From the NCBI RefSeq assembly GCF_901905185.1, contig NZ_CABFMQ020000085.1, forward strand, positions 1 through 51,927: a DNA stretch of 51,927 nt, in the 5' to 3' direction. The notes below the pieces were generated by a model. It worked only from the letters and a program-made list of their open reading frames with translations. It searched no databases and was not told where the DNA came from. Every line of letters begins with the position of its first letter. The stretch's first letter is position 1. The position numbers and the translations under genes were made by a program. Source of the stretch: Methylocella tundrae. Its GTDB lineage: Bacteria > Pseudomonadota > Alphaproteobacteria > Rhizobiales > Beijerinckiaceae. Below, piece by piece: positions 35,402 to 44,945 of this stretch.

Positions 35402-38092
35402 ATGCAATCAGCGCGTCAAATCCTGCCGGGCAGCGCCCGCAGCGTTGTAGCCGGAGCTAGACTTGTCGGGAAAACCAATCCGGCCGCTAAAGTTGACGTC
35501 ACCGTCGTCCTAACGCGCAAGACCGCGATTCCTCAAGGCGATCTGGCGGAGCACGCTTTGGCGACGCCTCACGAACGGCCGCTTGCCGATCCCGCGGCCT
35601 TCGCGGAGCGATACGGGGCGAGCGAGGAAGCAATCGCCGCCGTGAGATCCTTCGCCGCCAGACACGGGCTGATCGTAAAGAACGTGGACCAGGGCCGACG
35701 CGTCGTCGAGCTTTCCGGCTCCGCATCCGACATGGAGCAGGCGTTCGGGACCGCGTTGCACGATTACGAAACAGGAAAATGCACATATCGCGGACGGCAA
35801 GGGCCGCTGCTTTTACCGGCCGACATCGCGCCCTACGTCGAAGCCGTGTTGGGACTCGACAACCGGCCCGCGGCGAAGCCTCGGTTCAGGTCACGCGCCG
35901 CTCAGCAATCCTATTATCCAAATCAACTTTCAGCTCTCTACAACTTCCCGCCAGGCGACGGCGCCGGACAAACGATTGCGCTGATCGAGCTTGGCGGAAA
36001 CTATGGATCGCAGGATCTGCAGACATATTTCGCCGCCGCCGGCCTGACGAAGACGCCCACGGTCCGCACGGTCAGCGTCGTTCCGGGCGCGCCGGTTCCC
36101 TACGGACAAGACCCCGGCAGCGACGGCGAGGTCATGCTGGACATCGAGGTCGTCGGCGCAATGGCGCCGGGCGCGACGATCGTCGTCTATTTCTCGGATA
36201 ACACTGATCAAGGGTTTTTTCAGGCGGCGTCGCAAGCTGTCCACGATCCCGCGACGACGGCGGTTTCGATCAGTTGGGGATCACCTGAGAAGGTATGGTC
36301 GCAGCAATCGATGAACGTCTGGGATTCGCTCGGACAAAGCGCGACGCTTTTGAATGTGCCGATCTTCGTGGCCGCGGGCGATCATGGTTGCGCCGATGAA
36401 CAGCCAACCGACGAAGGCTTTGATGGTCAGCGACACGCTGACTTCCCCGGGACATGCCCCAATGGAGTGGCGTCTTGCGGCGGCACAAGTTTGCTCGGCG
36501 GCGGCCGCGCCAAAGCGAAGGAAACCGTCTGGAACGACGGGGACGGGTGGGCGACCGGCGGCGGCGTCAGCATTCACTTTCAAGTTCCTCCTTGGCAGAA
36601 TGGCGTCAGCGCCGAGAAGGGCGCCGCCCTTTTGATGCGCGGCGTCCCCGACGTCGCGGCGGACGCCGATCCGGACACAGGCGTCAACGTGCGTTCAAAC
36701 GGAGTCGATCAGGTGAGCGGCGGAACCAGCGCCGCCGCTCCCCAATGGGCCGCGCTCGCCGCCATCCTCAGTCAACAATTGGGGCGGAAGGCCGGCTTCT
36801 TCATCCCGCTGCTTTACGCACATATGAAAGCCGGCGCGACGAATGACGTCGTGACAGGAAACAATACCGTCTTTGGCGTTGGCGGCTTCTCGGCAAAACC
36901 CGGCTGGGACGCTTGTACGGGATTAGGGTCTCCGAACGGCGCGCGGCTGTTATCGCTGCTGGGATCGTCGCCCCTCGCGACCAGCCCCGTAGCCACCTCC
37001 GAACCGGTGAGCGCGACGACAACGAGCGCGCCAGTGTGCGATGAGGAAATGGCGGCGGTGGCAGGCGCAGGAGCCCGCATGGGCGCTCCATTCGATCCGG
37101 CCGCCGCGGTGCTTTACGGCAGGTTCATCGCGGCGGCCTACGCCATGTATGACGCCGACCCGAGTAATCTGACGCCGCAGCAGTCCTCGAATTTTCCGAG
37201 AGGTTATCAGCTCGCCGCATGGGTCGAGATGCGGGACTTTATCATCGAGAGCGGAGATCCGGTTTTTTACGGGTTCATCGCGCAAAAGATGGACGAACCG
37301 CACCAGTTCATCCTCGCCATTCGCGGAACGTCGAATGGCGTCGAGTGGTGGGACGATTTGAACGCCTCCATATTGACGCCATTCAAGGCGCCGCGCTGCG
37401 GCTTGGTGGGCGCTGGCTTCGCCCGCATCTACGACACGCTTGAGATCGTGGAGGCGCCAGCCAGCGCGGCCGCAGTTCCGCGGTCGCTTCGATCGGTCGG
37501 CGGATTTTCGCAGCAGGTCGCCGCATTGGTCCATCGTCGCGCCGCGGCGGCCGCGCGAACAGAGATCGCATTCTCGCCTCCCGCGATCGCCGTCGCGGGA
37601 CACAGTCTTGGCGCAGCGCTCGCAACCCTCTACGTCGCGGACAACGCGCGGACGGCCCAGATCGCGAACCCTTCGCTCTGCACATTCGCCTCGCCGCGCG
37701 TCGGCGATTCTACATTCGCGGCGACGTTCAACGGATCGGACCTGACGTCGTGGCGGATCGTCAACGTGCCGGATGTCGTTCCTAATCTTCCGCCTCAATT
37801 CTTGGGTTTCTCCCATATCGGCGTTTTGCAGCCCTACAATTCCCTCGGAAAGGCGAAATCGTCACTGTCTTGCTGGCACGCATTGGCGACGTATCTCAGT
37901 CTGGTCGACCCGTCGCTGCAGCCGGAGCCCGCCTGCCAATTGGAGGCGCTCGGGATGGCGGAACGCGCGATCGCGTCATTGCGGACCGCCGCGACGACAA
38001 TCGCTCCTGCCGCTTCGGTGACGGTGAACGTCTCCATCAATGTCGGCGACAATCACAAACATTCCCTGATATCCAGGGCGTCGCTATCCTGA
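35402..38092 (+). CDS. Sedolisin (S53) protease fused to a class 3 lipase
   Basis: The protein is 896 residues. Residues 30-160 are a pro-kumamolisin activation domain (PLADPAAFAERYGAS, LSGSASDMEQAFGTALHDYE). Residues 165-560 are a sedolisin catalytic domain: Glu and Asp in DGEVMLDIEVVGA (about 242), oxyanion Asp in VAAGDHG (about 324), nucleophile Ser in SGGTSAAAPQW (about 439), with calcium-site residues near the end. Residues 570-860 are a class 3 lipase: FILAIRGTSNGVEWWDDL, nucleophile elbow VAGHSLGAALATL (about 733), Asp in NVPDVVPNLP and His in FSHIG. No classical signal peptide is obvious, as in several kumamolisins. Both active sites look intact. An acid protease and an esterase/lipase on one chain is unusual. 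Patatin follows 95 bases later. Confidence 0.9.
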   Translation: MQSARQILPGSARSVVAGARLVGKTNPAAKVDVTVVLTRKTAIPQGDLAEHALATPHERPLADPAAFAERYGASEEAIAAVRSFAARHGLIVKNVDQGRRVVELSGSASDMEQAFGTALHDYETGKCTYRGRQGPLLLPADIAPYVEAVLGLDNRPAAKPRFRSRAAQQSYYPNQLSALYNFPPGDGAGQTIALIELGGNYGSQDLQTYFAAAGLTKTPTVRTVSVVPGAPVPYGQDPGSDGEVMLDIEVVGAMAPGATIVVYFSDNTDQGFFQAASQAVHDPATTAVSISWGSPEKVWSQQSMNVWDSLGQSATLLNVPIFVAAGDHGCADEQPTDEGFDGQRHADFPGTCPNGVASCGGTSLLGGGRAKAKETVWNDGDGWATGGGVSIHFQVPPWQNGVSAEKGAALLMRGVPDVAADADPDTGVNVRSNGVDQVSGGTSAAAPQWAALAAILSQQLGRKAGFFIPLLYAHMKAGATNDVVTGNNTVFGVGGFSAKPGWDACTGLGSPNGARLLSLLGSSPLATSPVATSEPVSATTTSAPVCDEEMAAVAGAGARMGAPFDPAAAVLYGRFIAAAYAMYDADPSNLTPQQSSNFPRGYQLAAWVEMRDFIIESGDPVFYGFIAQKMDEPHQFILAIRGTSNGVEWWDDLNASILTPFKAPRCGLVGAGFARIYDTLEIVEAPASAAAVPRSLRSVGGFSQQVAALVHRRAAAAARTEIAFSPPAIAVAGHSLGAALATLYVADNARTAQIANPSLCTFASPRVGDSTFAATFNGSDLTSWRIVNVPDVVPNLPPQFLGFSHIGVLQPYNSLGKAKSSLSCWHALATYLSLVDPSLQPEPACQLEALGMAERAIASLRTAATTIAPAASVTVNVSINVGDNHKHSLISRASLS

Positions 38093-38186
38093 CCGCCGTA
38101 AGCGATTCGGCGCCGCCGGCGGCGCCAAGGACGGTCCCGGCTGCGTGCGATTTTCCGGCTTTGAGCCCTTGTCTCGTGGGGATCGC

Positions 38187-39254
38187 ATGAACATGCGGCA
38201 AAGCTCTCCTTGCTCCGATGCTGACGCGTCCGGCCGCAAGCCCGTAAAGCTTGCGTTGCAGGGCGGCGGCGCCCACGGCGCGTTCGTCTGGGGCATGCTC
38301 GACCGCCTGCTTGAAGACGGGCGTCTGCGGGTCGAGGCCATAAGCGCGACGAGCTCCGGCGCGATGAACGCGGTCGCCCTTGCCTACGGCCTTGCAATCG
38401 GCGGCCCCGAGGCCGCCCGCGAGAAGCTGGCCGAATTCTGGCGGGGCGTATCGCGCACCGGCCAGCTATTCAGCCCTGTCGGCGCGACGCCTCTTGATGC
38501 ATGGCTGCGGATGTGCGGGGCGCCGGTCGAGCTGACGCCAAGCTTCATCGCGTTCCAGACGATGACGCAAACCCTGACGCCGCAGCAGTGCAATCCGCTC
38601 GACCTCAATCCGCTGAAGACGATCTTGCTCAACACCGTTGATTTTGATCGGCTGAAGGCGTCGCCTGCTGCGCCGCCCCTTTTCATCAGCGCAACCAACG
38701 TGCGTACGGGGAAGATTAAAGTTTTCGAGAAATCGTCGCTGTCGCTCGAGGCCGTGCTTGCTTCGGCCTGCCTGCCGCAACTGTTCCGCGCCGTCGAGAT
38801 CGACGGCGAACACTATTGGGACGGCGGCTACATGGGCAATCCGGCGATCTTCCCGTTGATCTATGCCGGCGGCTGCAAGGATGTGCTGATCGTTCACGTC
38901 AACCCGATCGAACGCCCCGACCTGCCGGTCACGGCGACGGCGATCGCCAACAGAGTGAACGAGATCAGCTTCAATTCATCGCTCATGCGGGAGATGCGCG
39001 CCATCGCTTTCGTCACGCAATTGCTCGACGAGAACCAGCTTGATTCCACAAAGTACAGCCGCATGTTCATCCATTGGCTCGGCAATGACGCGGCGATGGC
39101 GGCGCTCGGCGCGGCTACCAAAATCGAGACTGACTGGAATTTTCTGCGTGGCTTGTTTGAAGAGGGCCGGCGAACAGCGACGAAGTGGCTCGATGCGAAC
39201 GTTGACGCGATCGGAAGCCGCTCGACGGTGGACCTCGCCACGACCTTCATGTGA
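38187..39254 (+). CDS. Patatin-like phospholipase
   Basis: The protein is 355 residues from ATG 38187; an in-frame ATG at 38145 is less likely. LALQGGGAHGAFVWGMLDRL is the oxyanion/G-rich loop, ISATSSGAMNAVALAYG holds the nucleophile serine (A-T-S-S-G rather than G-x-S-x-G), and YWDGGYMGNPAIFPLIY provides the catalytic Asp of DGG. Bacterial patatins hydrolyse phospholipids or other acyl esters with a Ser-Asp dyad. No signal peptide is seen. It lies 95 bases after the protease-lipase gene on the same strand, so a lipolytic operon is likely. Confidence 0.92.
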   Translation: MNMRQSSPCSDADASGRKPVKLALQGGGAHGAFVWGMLDRLLEDGRLRVEAISATSSGAMNAVALAYGLAIGGPEAAREKLAEFWRGVSRTGQLFSPVGATPLDAWLRMCGAPVELTPSFIAFQTMTQTLTPQQCNPLDLNPLKTILLNTVDFDRLKASPAAPPLFISATNVRTGKIKVFEKSSLSLEAVLASACLPQLFRAVEIDGEHYWDGGYMGNPAIFPLIYAGGCKDVLIVHVNPIERPDLPVTATAIANRVNEISFNSSLMREMRAIAFVTQLLDENQLDSTKYSRMFIHWLGNDAAMAALGAATKIETDWNFLRGLFEEGRRTATKWLDANVDAIGSRSTVDLATTFM

Positions 39255-39265
39255 CGTGCGCCGGC

Positions 39266-40963
39266 TCAGCGCGCCGGCCGCGCCGGGCCATTCGCGGACG
39301 CTTCGACGGCGCCGCCTCGCACAGCGTCAATGGCTTCGTGAAGCGTCTCGAAAACCCGCGCCTCTCCGACCGCGGCCGTGACGCCGTGCCGGTCGAGATC
39401 CGATCGCAAATATGACCTGACGCGTCCGAACACCACGCCGACGCCTTGACGGCGCAGATCGTCGAGCAGATCGCGAACGGACTGCGCGGCGGAATAGTCG
39501 ATATCGGTGATCGCGCCGGCGTCGATGACGAGCCAGCGAACCGGGCTCGGCGCGTGCTCCACGAGGGCGCGAATTTCATCGGCGAAGCGGTTGTCATTTG
39601 CGTAAAATAGATCGGAGCCGAATCGATAGACAATCAGCCCGGGTTCAGTCTCGGCGCCTGCCGTCGCGGCGGTCTGCTCCCAGCGCCCGGCCGCGTCCGC
39701 AACGAGCACCATTGTGTGCGGCCGATAGCTGTGACGCACATGCCTCAGCAGCGACAAGATAATCGCCAGCAAAATCCCTTGCTCGACGCCGATTGCGATC
39801 ACCGCCGCGGCTGTGGTGATCGCGAGATAGAACTCGCCTGGGCTCTCGCGCCGGATAGCGCGCAATTGTTTGAAGTCGACCATTCTGACCGCGATCGTGA
39901 ATACGATGGCGGCCAGCACGCACCGGGGCAGATATTGGAGGGGGCCTGTCAGATATAACAACACCAGCAACACAAGGCCCGCGAAAGCCAATTGGGCGAC
40001 CTGGCTGCGCGCGCCCGCGCTATCCGCCATAGCGGTCTGCGTCGGGCTGCCATTGACGACGAAGGCTCCGCTCAAACCGGCCGCCGCGTTCGCGGCGGCG
40101 AGCCCAAGAATGTCGGCGTCCTCATCGACGCGCTCGTGATGGCGCACGGCGAAAGCACGCGATGTCGCGGCGCTTTGCGCGATGATCATTACGAAGCAGG
40201 AGGCCGCGACCGGCAAAACCGCCAGCAACTCGCTCCAGCTCACCTCAGGAAGCCTGATTGGCGGCAGGCCGCCCGGAACCGACCCGATGACTGCGATGCC
40301 GCGCTCGGCAAAATGGAGCCTCGCGCTCGCGACGATCGCCGCCAGCACGGCGAACAGCGATACCGGGACCTTGGGCAGATAGCGATGGCCGAGCAGAATC
40401 GCGGCGATCACCAGCGCCGCCAGAGAGAGCGTTGGGAGATTGGTCCCCGGCAGGCTTTGAAGAACCTGCCAAAGCTGAATGAGCGTGTGATGCGAGGGCG
40501 CCGCCACCCCGAATATCTCACCGAGCATCGCGATTCCAACCTGAAATCCAACGCCGCCCAGAAATCCGACCAGCACCGTTCGCGACAGAAAATCGGCGAG
40601 GAAGCCTAGCTTGAAGAGCCGCGCCAGCAACAAAAAGCCTGCGGTGACCAGCGCCACCATGCCGACCAGCGCCATGTATTTTTCGCTGGCGGGCGCCGCC
40701 ATGGGGGACAGCGAACTGGAGAAGATCGCCGCGGTCGCGGAGTCCGCCGCGACGACCAGATGGCGCGACGAGCCGAAGACGGCGAAGGCGATCAGCGGAA
40801 GAAGGACCGTGTAGAGGCCGGTCACGACCGGCGTCCCTGCGATTCGGGTATAGCCGAGCACTTGCGGAATGTTCATCGACGCCAGCGTCACCCCCGCAAG
40901 AGCGTCGCGCGCCGCGGCGGCGGCTCGAAAGGGCCTAAGGCCTGCAAAGAGACTGAGCCTCAT
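39266..40963 (-). CDS. SulP/SLC26-family anion transporter with STAS domain
   Basis: A 565-residue protein begins at the family motif [20 protein letters not shown] with about 10-12 membrane helices to residue 410 and [19 protein letters not shown] in the middle. A cytoplasmic STAS domain (about 440-545, [20 protein letters not shown]) follows. SulP proteins carry sulfate, bicarbonate, molybdate or other anions. No carbonic anhydrase or sulfate-assimilation genes are adjacent, so the substrate is open. It converges with the patatin gene (11 bases between stops). Confidence 0.92.
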   Translation of the reverse strand: MRLSLFAGLRPFRAAAAARDALAGVTLASMNIPQVLGYTRIAGTPVVTGLYTVLLPLIAFAVFGSSRHLVVAADSATAAIFSSSLSPMAAPASEKYMALVGMVALVTAGFLLLARLFKLGFLADFLSRTVLVGFLGGVGFQVGIAMLGEIFGVAAPSHHTLIQLWQVLQSLPGTNLPTLSLAALVIAAILLGHRYLPKVPVSLFAVLAAIVASARLHFAERGIAVIGSVPGGLPPIRLPEVSWSELLAVLPVAASCFVMIIAQSAATSRAFAVRHHERVDEDADILGLAAANAAAGLSGAFVVNGSPTQTAMADSAGARSQVAQLAFAGLVLLVLLYLTGPLQYLPRCVLAAIVFTIAVRMVDFKQLRAIRRESPGEFYLAITTAAAVIAIGVEQGILLAIILSLLRHVRHSYRPHTMVLVADAAGRWEQTAATAGAETEPGLIVYRFGSDLFYANDNRFADEIRALVEHAPSPVRWLVIDAGAITDIDYSAAQSVRDLLDDLRRQGVGVVFGRVRSYLRSDLDRHGVTAAVGEARVFETLHEAIDAVRGGAVEASANGPARPAR

Positions 40964-41298
40964 CGCCGCGCGTCCTCCGTTTTCATCCTGGCGGCATCAT
41001 GGCGCAAACGCGGCCGCAGACCAACGGCGCTCCGCTTCGGCCCGCCTCCAGCTGCGCAGTTGTCCATACCTCCGGCCCCCCGGGCGCCGCCGCCTGGTCA
41101 AAAAACCCCTCTCATCGGCAATTTTCAACGTCGAGCGGAGCCTTGCCCGCGTCCCGGAGGCTTGAACTCGGCTCATGGCGTCCGCCCCGCCGGCTGCGGC
41201 AAAACTCGCCCCCAACTCGCTTGAAATCACTGCATATGTCGAAAGATAGGCCAAATAGGCCTTGTTGGCCGCAGTCCCAAAGGTCAGAATTCGACTCC
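40964..41298. other. Intergenic region upstream of the leucine-degradation operon
   Basis: These 335 bases separate the divergent SulP and liuA genes. No gene is convincing; an open frame from 40999 merges with liuA but its first 100 codons lack family character. GGCCAAATAGGCCTTGTTGG (about 41248-41267) is a repeat-rich segment near the inferred liu promoter. No LiuR (MerR-type) gene is adjacent. Confidence 0.4.
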
Positions 41299-42471
41299 AT
41301 GAGCCATAAGCCGCCGGTTCTGGATTTCGGTCTCGGTGAAACTGCCGATCTGATTCGCGATCAGGTCGAGGAGTTCGCCTCGCGCGAGATCGCGCCGCGG
41401 GCCGCGACGATCGACGCCGAGAACGCGTTTCCCGCCGAACTGTGGAAAAAAATGGGAAAGCTTGGGGTTCTCGGCGTGACGGTCGCCGAGGAATATGGGG
41501 GCGCGGGCCTCGGGTATCTTGAACATGTCCTGGCCATGCAAGAGATCAGCCGGGCGTCCGCATCGGTTGGCCTATCCTATGGCGCGCACTCCAATCTCTG
41601 CGTAAACCAGCTTCATCGCAACGGAAGTGGCGAGCAGAAGCGGCGCTATCTGCCGGGGCTCCTGTCCGGCGAGCATGTCGGCGCCCTCGCCATGTCGGAG
41701 CCGGGCGCCGGATCGGATGTCGTCAACATGCGTATGCGCGCGCGAAGGCGCGGCGACCGCTATGTCCTGAACGGCGTGAAGATGTGGGTCACAAACGGCC
41801 CCGACGCGGACGTCATGATCGTCTACGCCAAAACCGACCCGGACGCCGGAGCGCGCGGCATCACCGCCTTTATCATCGAGAAGAGTTTTAAAGGCATTTC
41901 GACCGCGCCGAAATTCGACAAGCTCGGCATGCGCGGATCCAACACATGCGAGATCCTGTTCGAGGATTGCGAAGTTCCAGACAGCAATGTGCTGGGACTG
42001 CCTGAACGTGGCGTGAGCCTGCTGATGAGCGGGTTGGATTACGAGCGCGTTGTGCTTGCGGGCGGGCCGATCGGCATCATGCAGGCGTGCATGGATGTTG
42101 TGGTTCCCTACCTGCATGAGCGAAAGCAGTTCGGCCAGCCGATAGGCGAATTCCAGATCATGCAGGCAAAGCTCGCCGATATGTACACCGCGATGAGCGC
42201 CGCGAAAGCTTATGTCTACGCGGTGGCGAAGGCGTGCGACCGGGGCGAGACGACGCGGAAGGACGCCGCCGGCGCCATACTTTTCGCCGCCGAAAGGGCG
42301 ACCTCGATGGCGCTCGAAGCGATCCAGTGTCTTGGCGGCAACGGTTACATCAATGACTACCCGACTGGCCGGCTCCTGCGCGACGCCAAGCTGTATGAGA
42401 TCGGCGCCGGCACCAGCGAAATCCGCCGTATGCTGATCGGCCGGGAACTCTTCAATGAGAGCGTCCGATGA
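41299..42471 (+). CDS. liuA: Isovaleryl-CoA dehydrogenase
   Basis: The protein is 390 residues from ATG 41299, the family's usual N terminus. It is an acyl-CoA dehydrogenase with FAD/substrate motifs [20 protein letters not shown] and [20 protein letters not shown], and the IVD-specific catalytic Glu in [20 protein letters not shown] (Tyr-Glu-Arg). The C terminus has [20 protein letters not shown]. It oxidises isovaleryl-CoA to 3-methylcrotonyl-CoA with electrons going to ETF. It is the first gene of liuABCDE and 53 bases separate it from liuB. Confidence 0.94.
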   Translation: MSHKPPVLDFGLGETADLIRDQVEEFASREIAPRAATIDAENAFPAELWKKMGKLGVLGVTVAEEYGGAGLGYLEHVLAMQEISRASASVGLSYGAHSNLCVNQLHRNGSGEQKRRYLPGLLSGEHVGALAMSEPGAGSDVVNMRMRARRRGDRYVLNGVKMWVTNGPDADVMIVYAKTDPDAGARGITAFIIEKSFKGISTAPKFDKLGMRGSNTCEILFEDCEVPDSNVLGLPERGVSLLMSGLDYERVVLAGGPIGIMQACMDVVVPYLHERKQFGQPIGEFQIMQAKLADMYTAMSAAKAYVYAVAKACDRGETTRKDAAGAILFAAERATSMALEAIQCLGGNGYINDYPTGRLLRDAKLYEIGAGTSEIRRMLIGRELFNESVR

Positions 42472-42524
42472 CAAAATCCCGAAAGCGCGCCCCCTGAAGC
42501 GCCTCCATTGCGGAAAATGATCGC

Positions 42525-44132
42525 ATGCCCCTCATCGAAACAGCCGTCGATACGCGCTCAACCGAATATCGCTTGAATCGCGAAGCCATGACGGAACTGG
42601 TTTCCGACCTCCGCCACACCGCAAGCCGCATCCGCGAGGGCGGTGGAGCGGCGGCGCGGGCGCGCCACCTGGCGCGTGGAAAAATGCTGCCGCGCGAGCG
42701 GATCGACGCGCTGATTGATCCCCTCTCGCCTTTCCTCGAGATTGGACAGTTCGCCGCGCATGGAATGTACGACGGCGAGGTCCCCTGCGCCGGAGTCATC
42801 GCCGGGATCGGACGCATTTCCCGCAGGGAATGCATGATCGTGGCGAATGACGCGACGGTGAAGGGCGGCGCTTATTTTCCGATCACCGTGAAGAAGCATT
42901 TGCGCGCGCAGGAAATAGCCGCGCAAAATCGCCTGCCATGCGTCTATCTGGTCGATTCAGGCGGCGCCCATCTGCCGAGTCAGGACGAAGTCTTTCCCGA
43001 TCGTGAGCATTTCGGACGCATCTTCTACAATCAGGCCAGTATGTCGGCGGCCGAAATCGCCCAGATCGCCGTCGTCATGGGAGCCTGCACCGCGGGCGGC
43101 GCCTATGTGCCGGCGATGTCGGACGAAACGATCATCGTCCGCAACCAGGGAATGATCTTTCTCGCGGGACCGCCGCTCGTCCGGGCCGCGACCGGCGAAG
43201 TCGTGACGGCCGAAGAATTGGGCGGCGCAGAGGTGCATTGCCGTCAATCCGGCGTCGCCGATCATTACGCCGAGACTGACGCCCACGCCCTCGGCGTCGC
43301 TCGCGCGATCATCGCCAATCTCAATCATACGAAGCGTCCTTCCGTCGCGCTGCGAAGGCCGGCGCAGCCGCGATATGATCCGTGCGAGATCTATGGCGTC
43401 ACGCCCGCGGATGGGCGCAGGCAGTATGATGTCCGCGAAATCATCGCGCGCATTGTCGACGACAGCGAATTCGACGAATTCAAGCGCCTTTACGGACCGA
43501 CATTGGTCACGGGCTTCGCCCATATCTGGGGATACCCGGTTGGCGTCATCGCCAGCAACGGGATCCTGTTCTCGGAAAGCGCGCAAAAAGCTGCGCATTT
43601 CATTCAGATCTGCGCCCGGCGCCGGATTCCGTTAATCTTCCTTCAGAACATCGCCGGCTTCATGGTCGGACGCAAATATGAAGCCGGAGGCATCGCCAAG
43701 GAAGGCGCGAAGATGGTCGCCGCCGTCGCCACGGCCGCCGTGCCGAAATTCACCGTGGTCATCGGCGGCAGCTTCGGCGCCGGAAACTATGCGATGTGCG
43801 GACGCGCCTATTCGCCGCGGTTTTTGTGGATGTGGCCGAACGCGAGGATCGGCGTGATGGGCGGAGAGCAGGCGGCGAGCGTTTTGAGCCGCGTGCGCCG
43901 CGACAGCCTCAAAGCGCGCGGCCTCGTCTCCTCGAGGGAAGACGAAGAGGCTTTCGAAGCCTCGATCCGCGATCAATATGGGCGGCAGAGCCATCCCTAT
44001 TACGCCAGCGCCCGGCTCTGGGACGACGGCGTCATCGATCCCGCCGACACGCGCCGCGTGCTGGGTCTGGCGCTTTCCGCGAGTTTCAACGCGCCTATTG
44101 ACGAAAGCCGGTTTGGCCTTTTCCGCATGTGA
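42525..44132 (+). CDS. liuB: 3-Methylcrotonyl-CoA carboxylase carboxyltransferase (beta) subunit
   Basis: A 535-residue protein is of the MCCB type. The N-terminal crotonase-like half has [20 protein letters not shown], then [20 protein letters not shown] and [20 protein letters not shown]. The C-terminal half has [20 protein letters not shown] and [18 protein letters not shown]. It transfers carboxyl from biotin (on LiuD) to 3-methylcrotonyl-CoA, giving 3-methylglutaconyl-CoA. liuC starts six bases after its stop. Confidence 0.95.
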   Translation: MPLIETAVDTRSTEYRLNREAMTELVSDLRHTASRIREGGGAAARARHLARGKMLPRERIDALIDPLSPFLEIGQFAAHGMYDGEVPCAGVIAGIGRISRRECMIVANDATVKGGAYFPITVKKHLRAQEIAAQNRLPCVYLVDSGGAHLPSQDEVFPDREHFGRIFYNQASMSAAEIAQIAVVMGACTAGGAYVPAMSDETIIVRNQGMIFLAGPPLVRAATGEVVTAEELGGAEVHCRQSGVADHYAETDAHALGVARAIIANLNHTKRPSVALRRPAQPRYDPCEIYGVTPADGRRQYDVREIIARIVDDSEFDEFKRLYGPTLVTGFAHIWGYPVGVIASNGILFSESAQKAAHFIQICARRRIPLIFLQNIAGFMVGRKYEAGGIAKEGAKMVAAVATAAVPKFTVVIGGSFGAGNYAMCGRAYSPRFLWMWPNARIGVMGGEQAASVLSRVRRDSLKARGLVSSREDEEAFEASIRDQYGRQSHPYYASARLWDDGVIDPADTRRVLGLALSASFNAPIDESRFGLFRM

Positions 44133-44138
44133 GGCGAG

Positions 44139-44945
44139 ATGAGCGACCTTCTGGAATCGATCGACGCCCGTGGGGTCGCGACGCTCACATTGAACAAGCC
44201 AGAGCGGCATAATGCGTTCGACGATGGGCTGATCGCGGCGATGACCGCGTCGTTGAAGCGCCTCGACGGCCAATCCGCCGTACGCGTCGTCGTCCTCGAA
44301 GGCGCCGGCGAAAGCTTCTGCGCCGGAGCGGATATCGCCTGGATGAAACGAGCCGCGCAGGACAATTTCGAAGCCAATGTCGCCGACGCTGGCGTGCTCG
44401 CCGAACTCATGCAAAGGCTCGACCTTCTGTCAAAGCCCACCGTCGCCGTGATCGGCGGCCCGGCCTATGGCGGCGGCGTCGGCCTTGTCGCCTGTTGCGA
44501 CGTAGCGGTCGCGTCCGAACGGGCGCGTTTCTGCCTGAGCGAAGCAAGGCTCGGGCTCATCCCGGCCGTGGTCGGGCCCTTTGTCATCCGGGCCATCGGC
44601 GCGCGGCAGGCCCGGCGCTATTTTCTGACGGCGGAATCGATTTCGGCCCCGCGCGCCAAGGAGATCGGGCTCGTTCACGAGGTCGTGGCGGAAGCGGCCC
44701 TCGAAACCGCGCGAGACATGATTATCGAGGCGCTTCTGGCTGGCGCTCCGGGCGCCCAGACGGAGGCGAAGGCGCTGGCGTCGTGGTGCGAGGGGCGTCC
44801 CATCGACGCTAAACTCGCGCGGGAGACAGCGCGAAGGATTGCGACGCGGCGCGCTTCCCCGGAGGGAAAGGAAGGCTTGAGCGCCTTTCTCGGCAAACGG
44901 CTCCCCGCCTGGCGCACGGATCGGAACAATCCAGATGTTTCGTAA
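44139..44945 (+). CDS. liuC: Methylglutaconyl-CoA hydratase (enoyl-CoA hydratase family)
   Basis: The 268-residue crotonase-fold protein has oxyanion segments GESFCAGADIAWMKR and GGPAYGGGVGLVACCDVAVA, followed by ARFCLSEARLGLIPAVVGPF. The operon position between liuB and liuD assigns it as the hydratase converting 3-methylglutaconyl-CoA to 3-hydroxy-3-methylglutaryl-CoA, since sequence alone would only say enoyl-CoA hydratase. Its last codons overlap liuD by 11 bases. Confidence 0.9.
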   Translation: MSDLLESIDARGVATLTLNKPERHNAFDDGLIAAMTASLKRLDGQSAVRVVVLEGAGESFCAGADIAWMKRAAQDNFEANVADAGVLAELMQRLDLLSKPTVAVIGGPAYGGGVGLVACCDVAVASERARFCLSEARLGLIPAVVGPFVIRAIGARQARRYFLTAESISAPRAKEIGLVHEVVAEAALETARDMIIEALLAGAPGAQTEAKALASWCEGRPIDAKLARETARRIATRRASPEGKEGLSAFLGKRLPAWRTDRNNPDVS

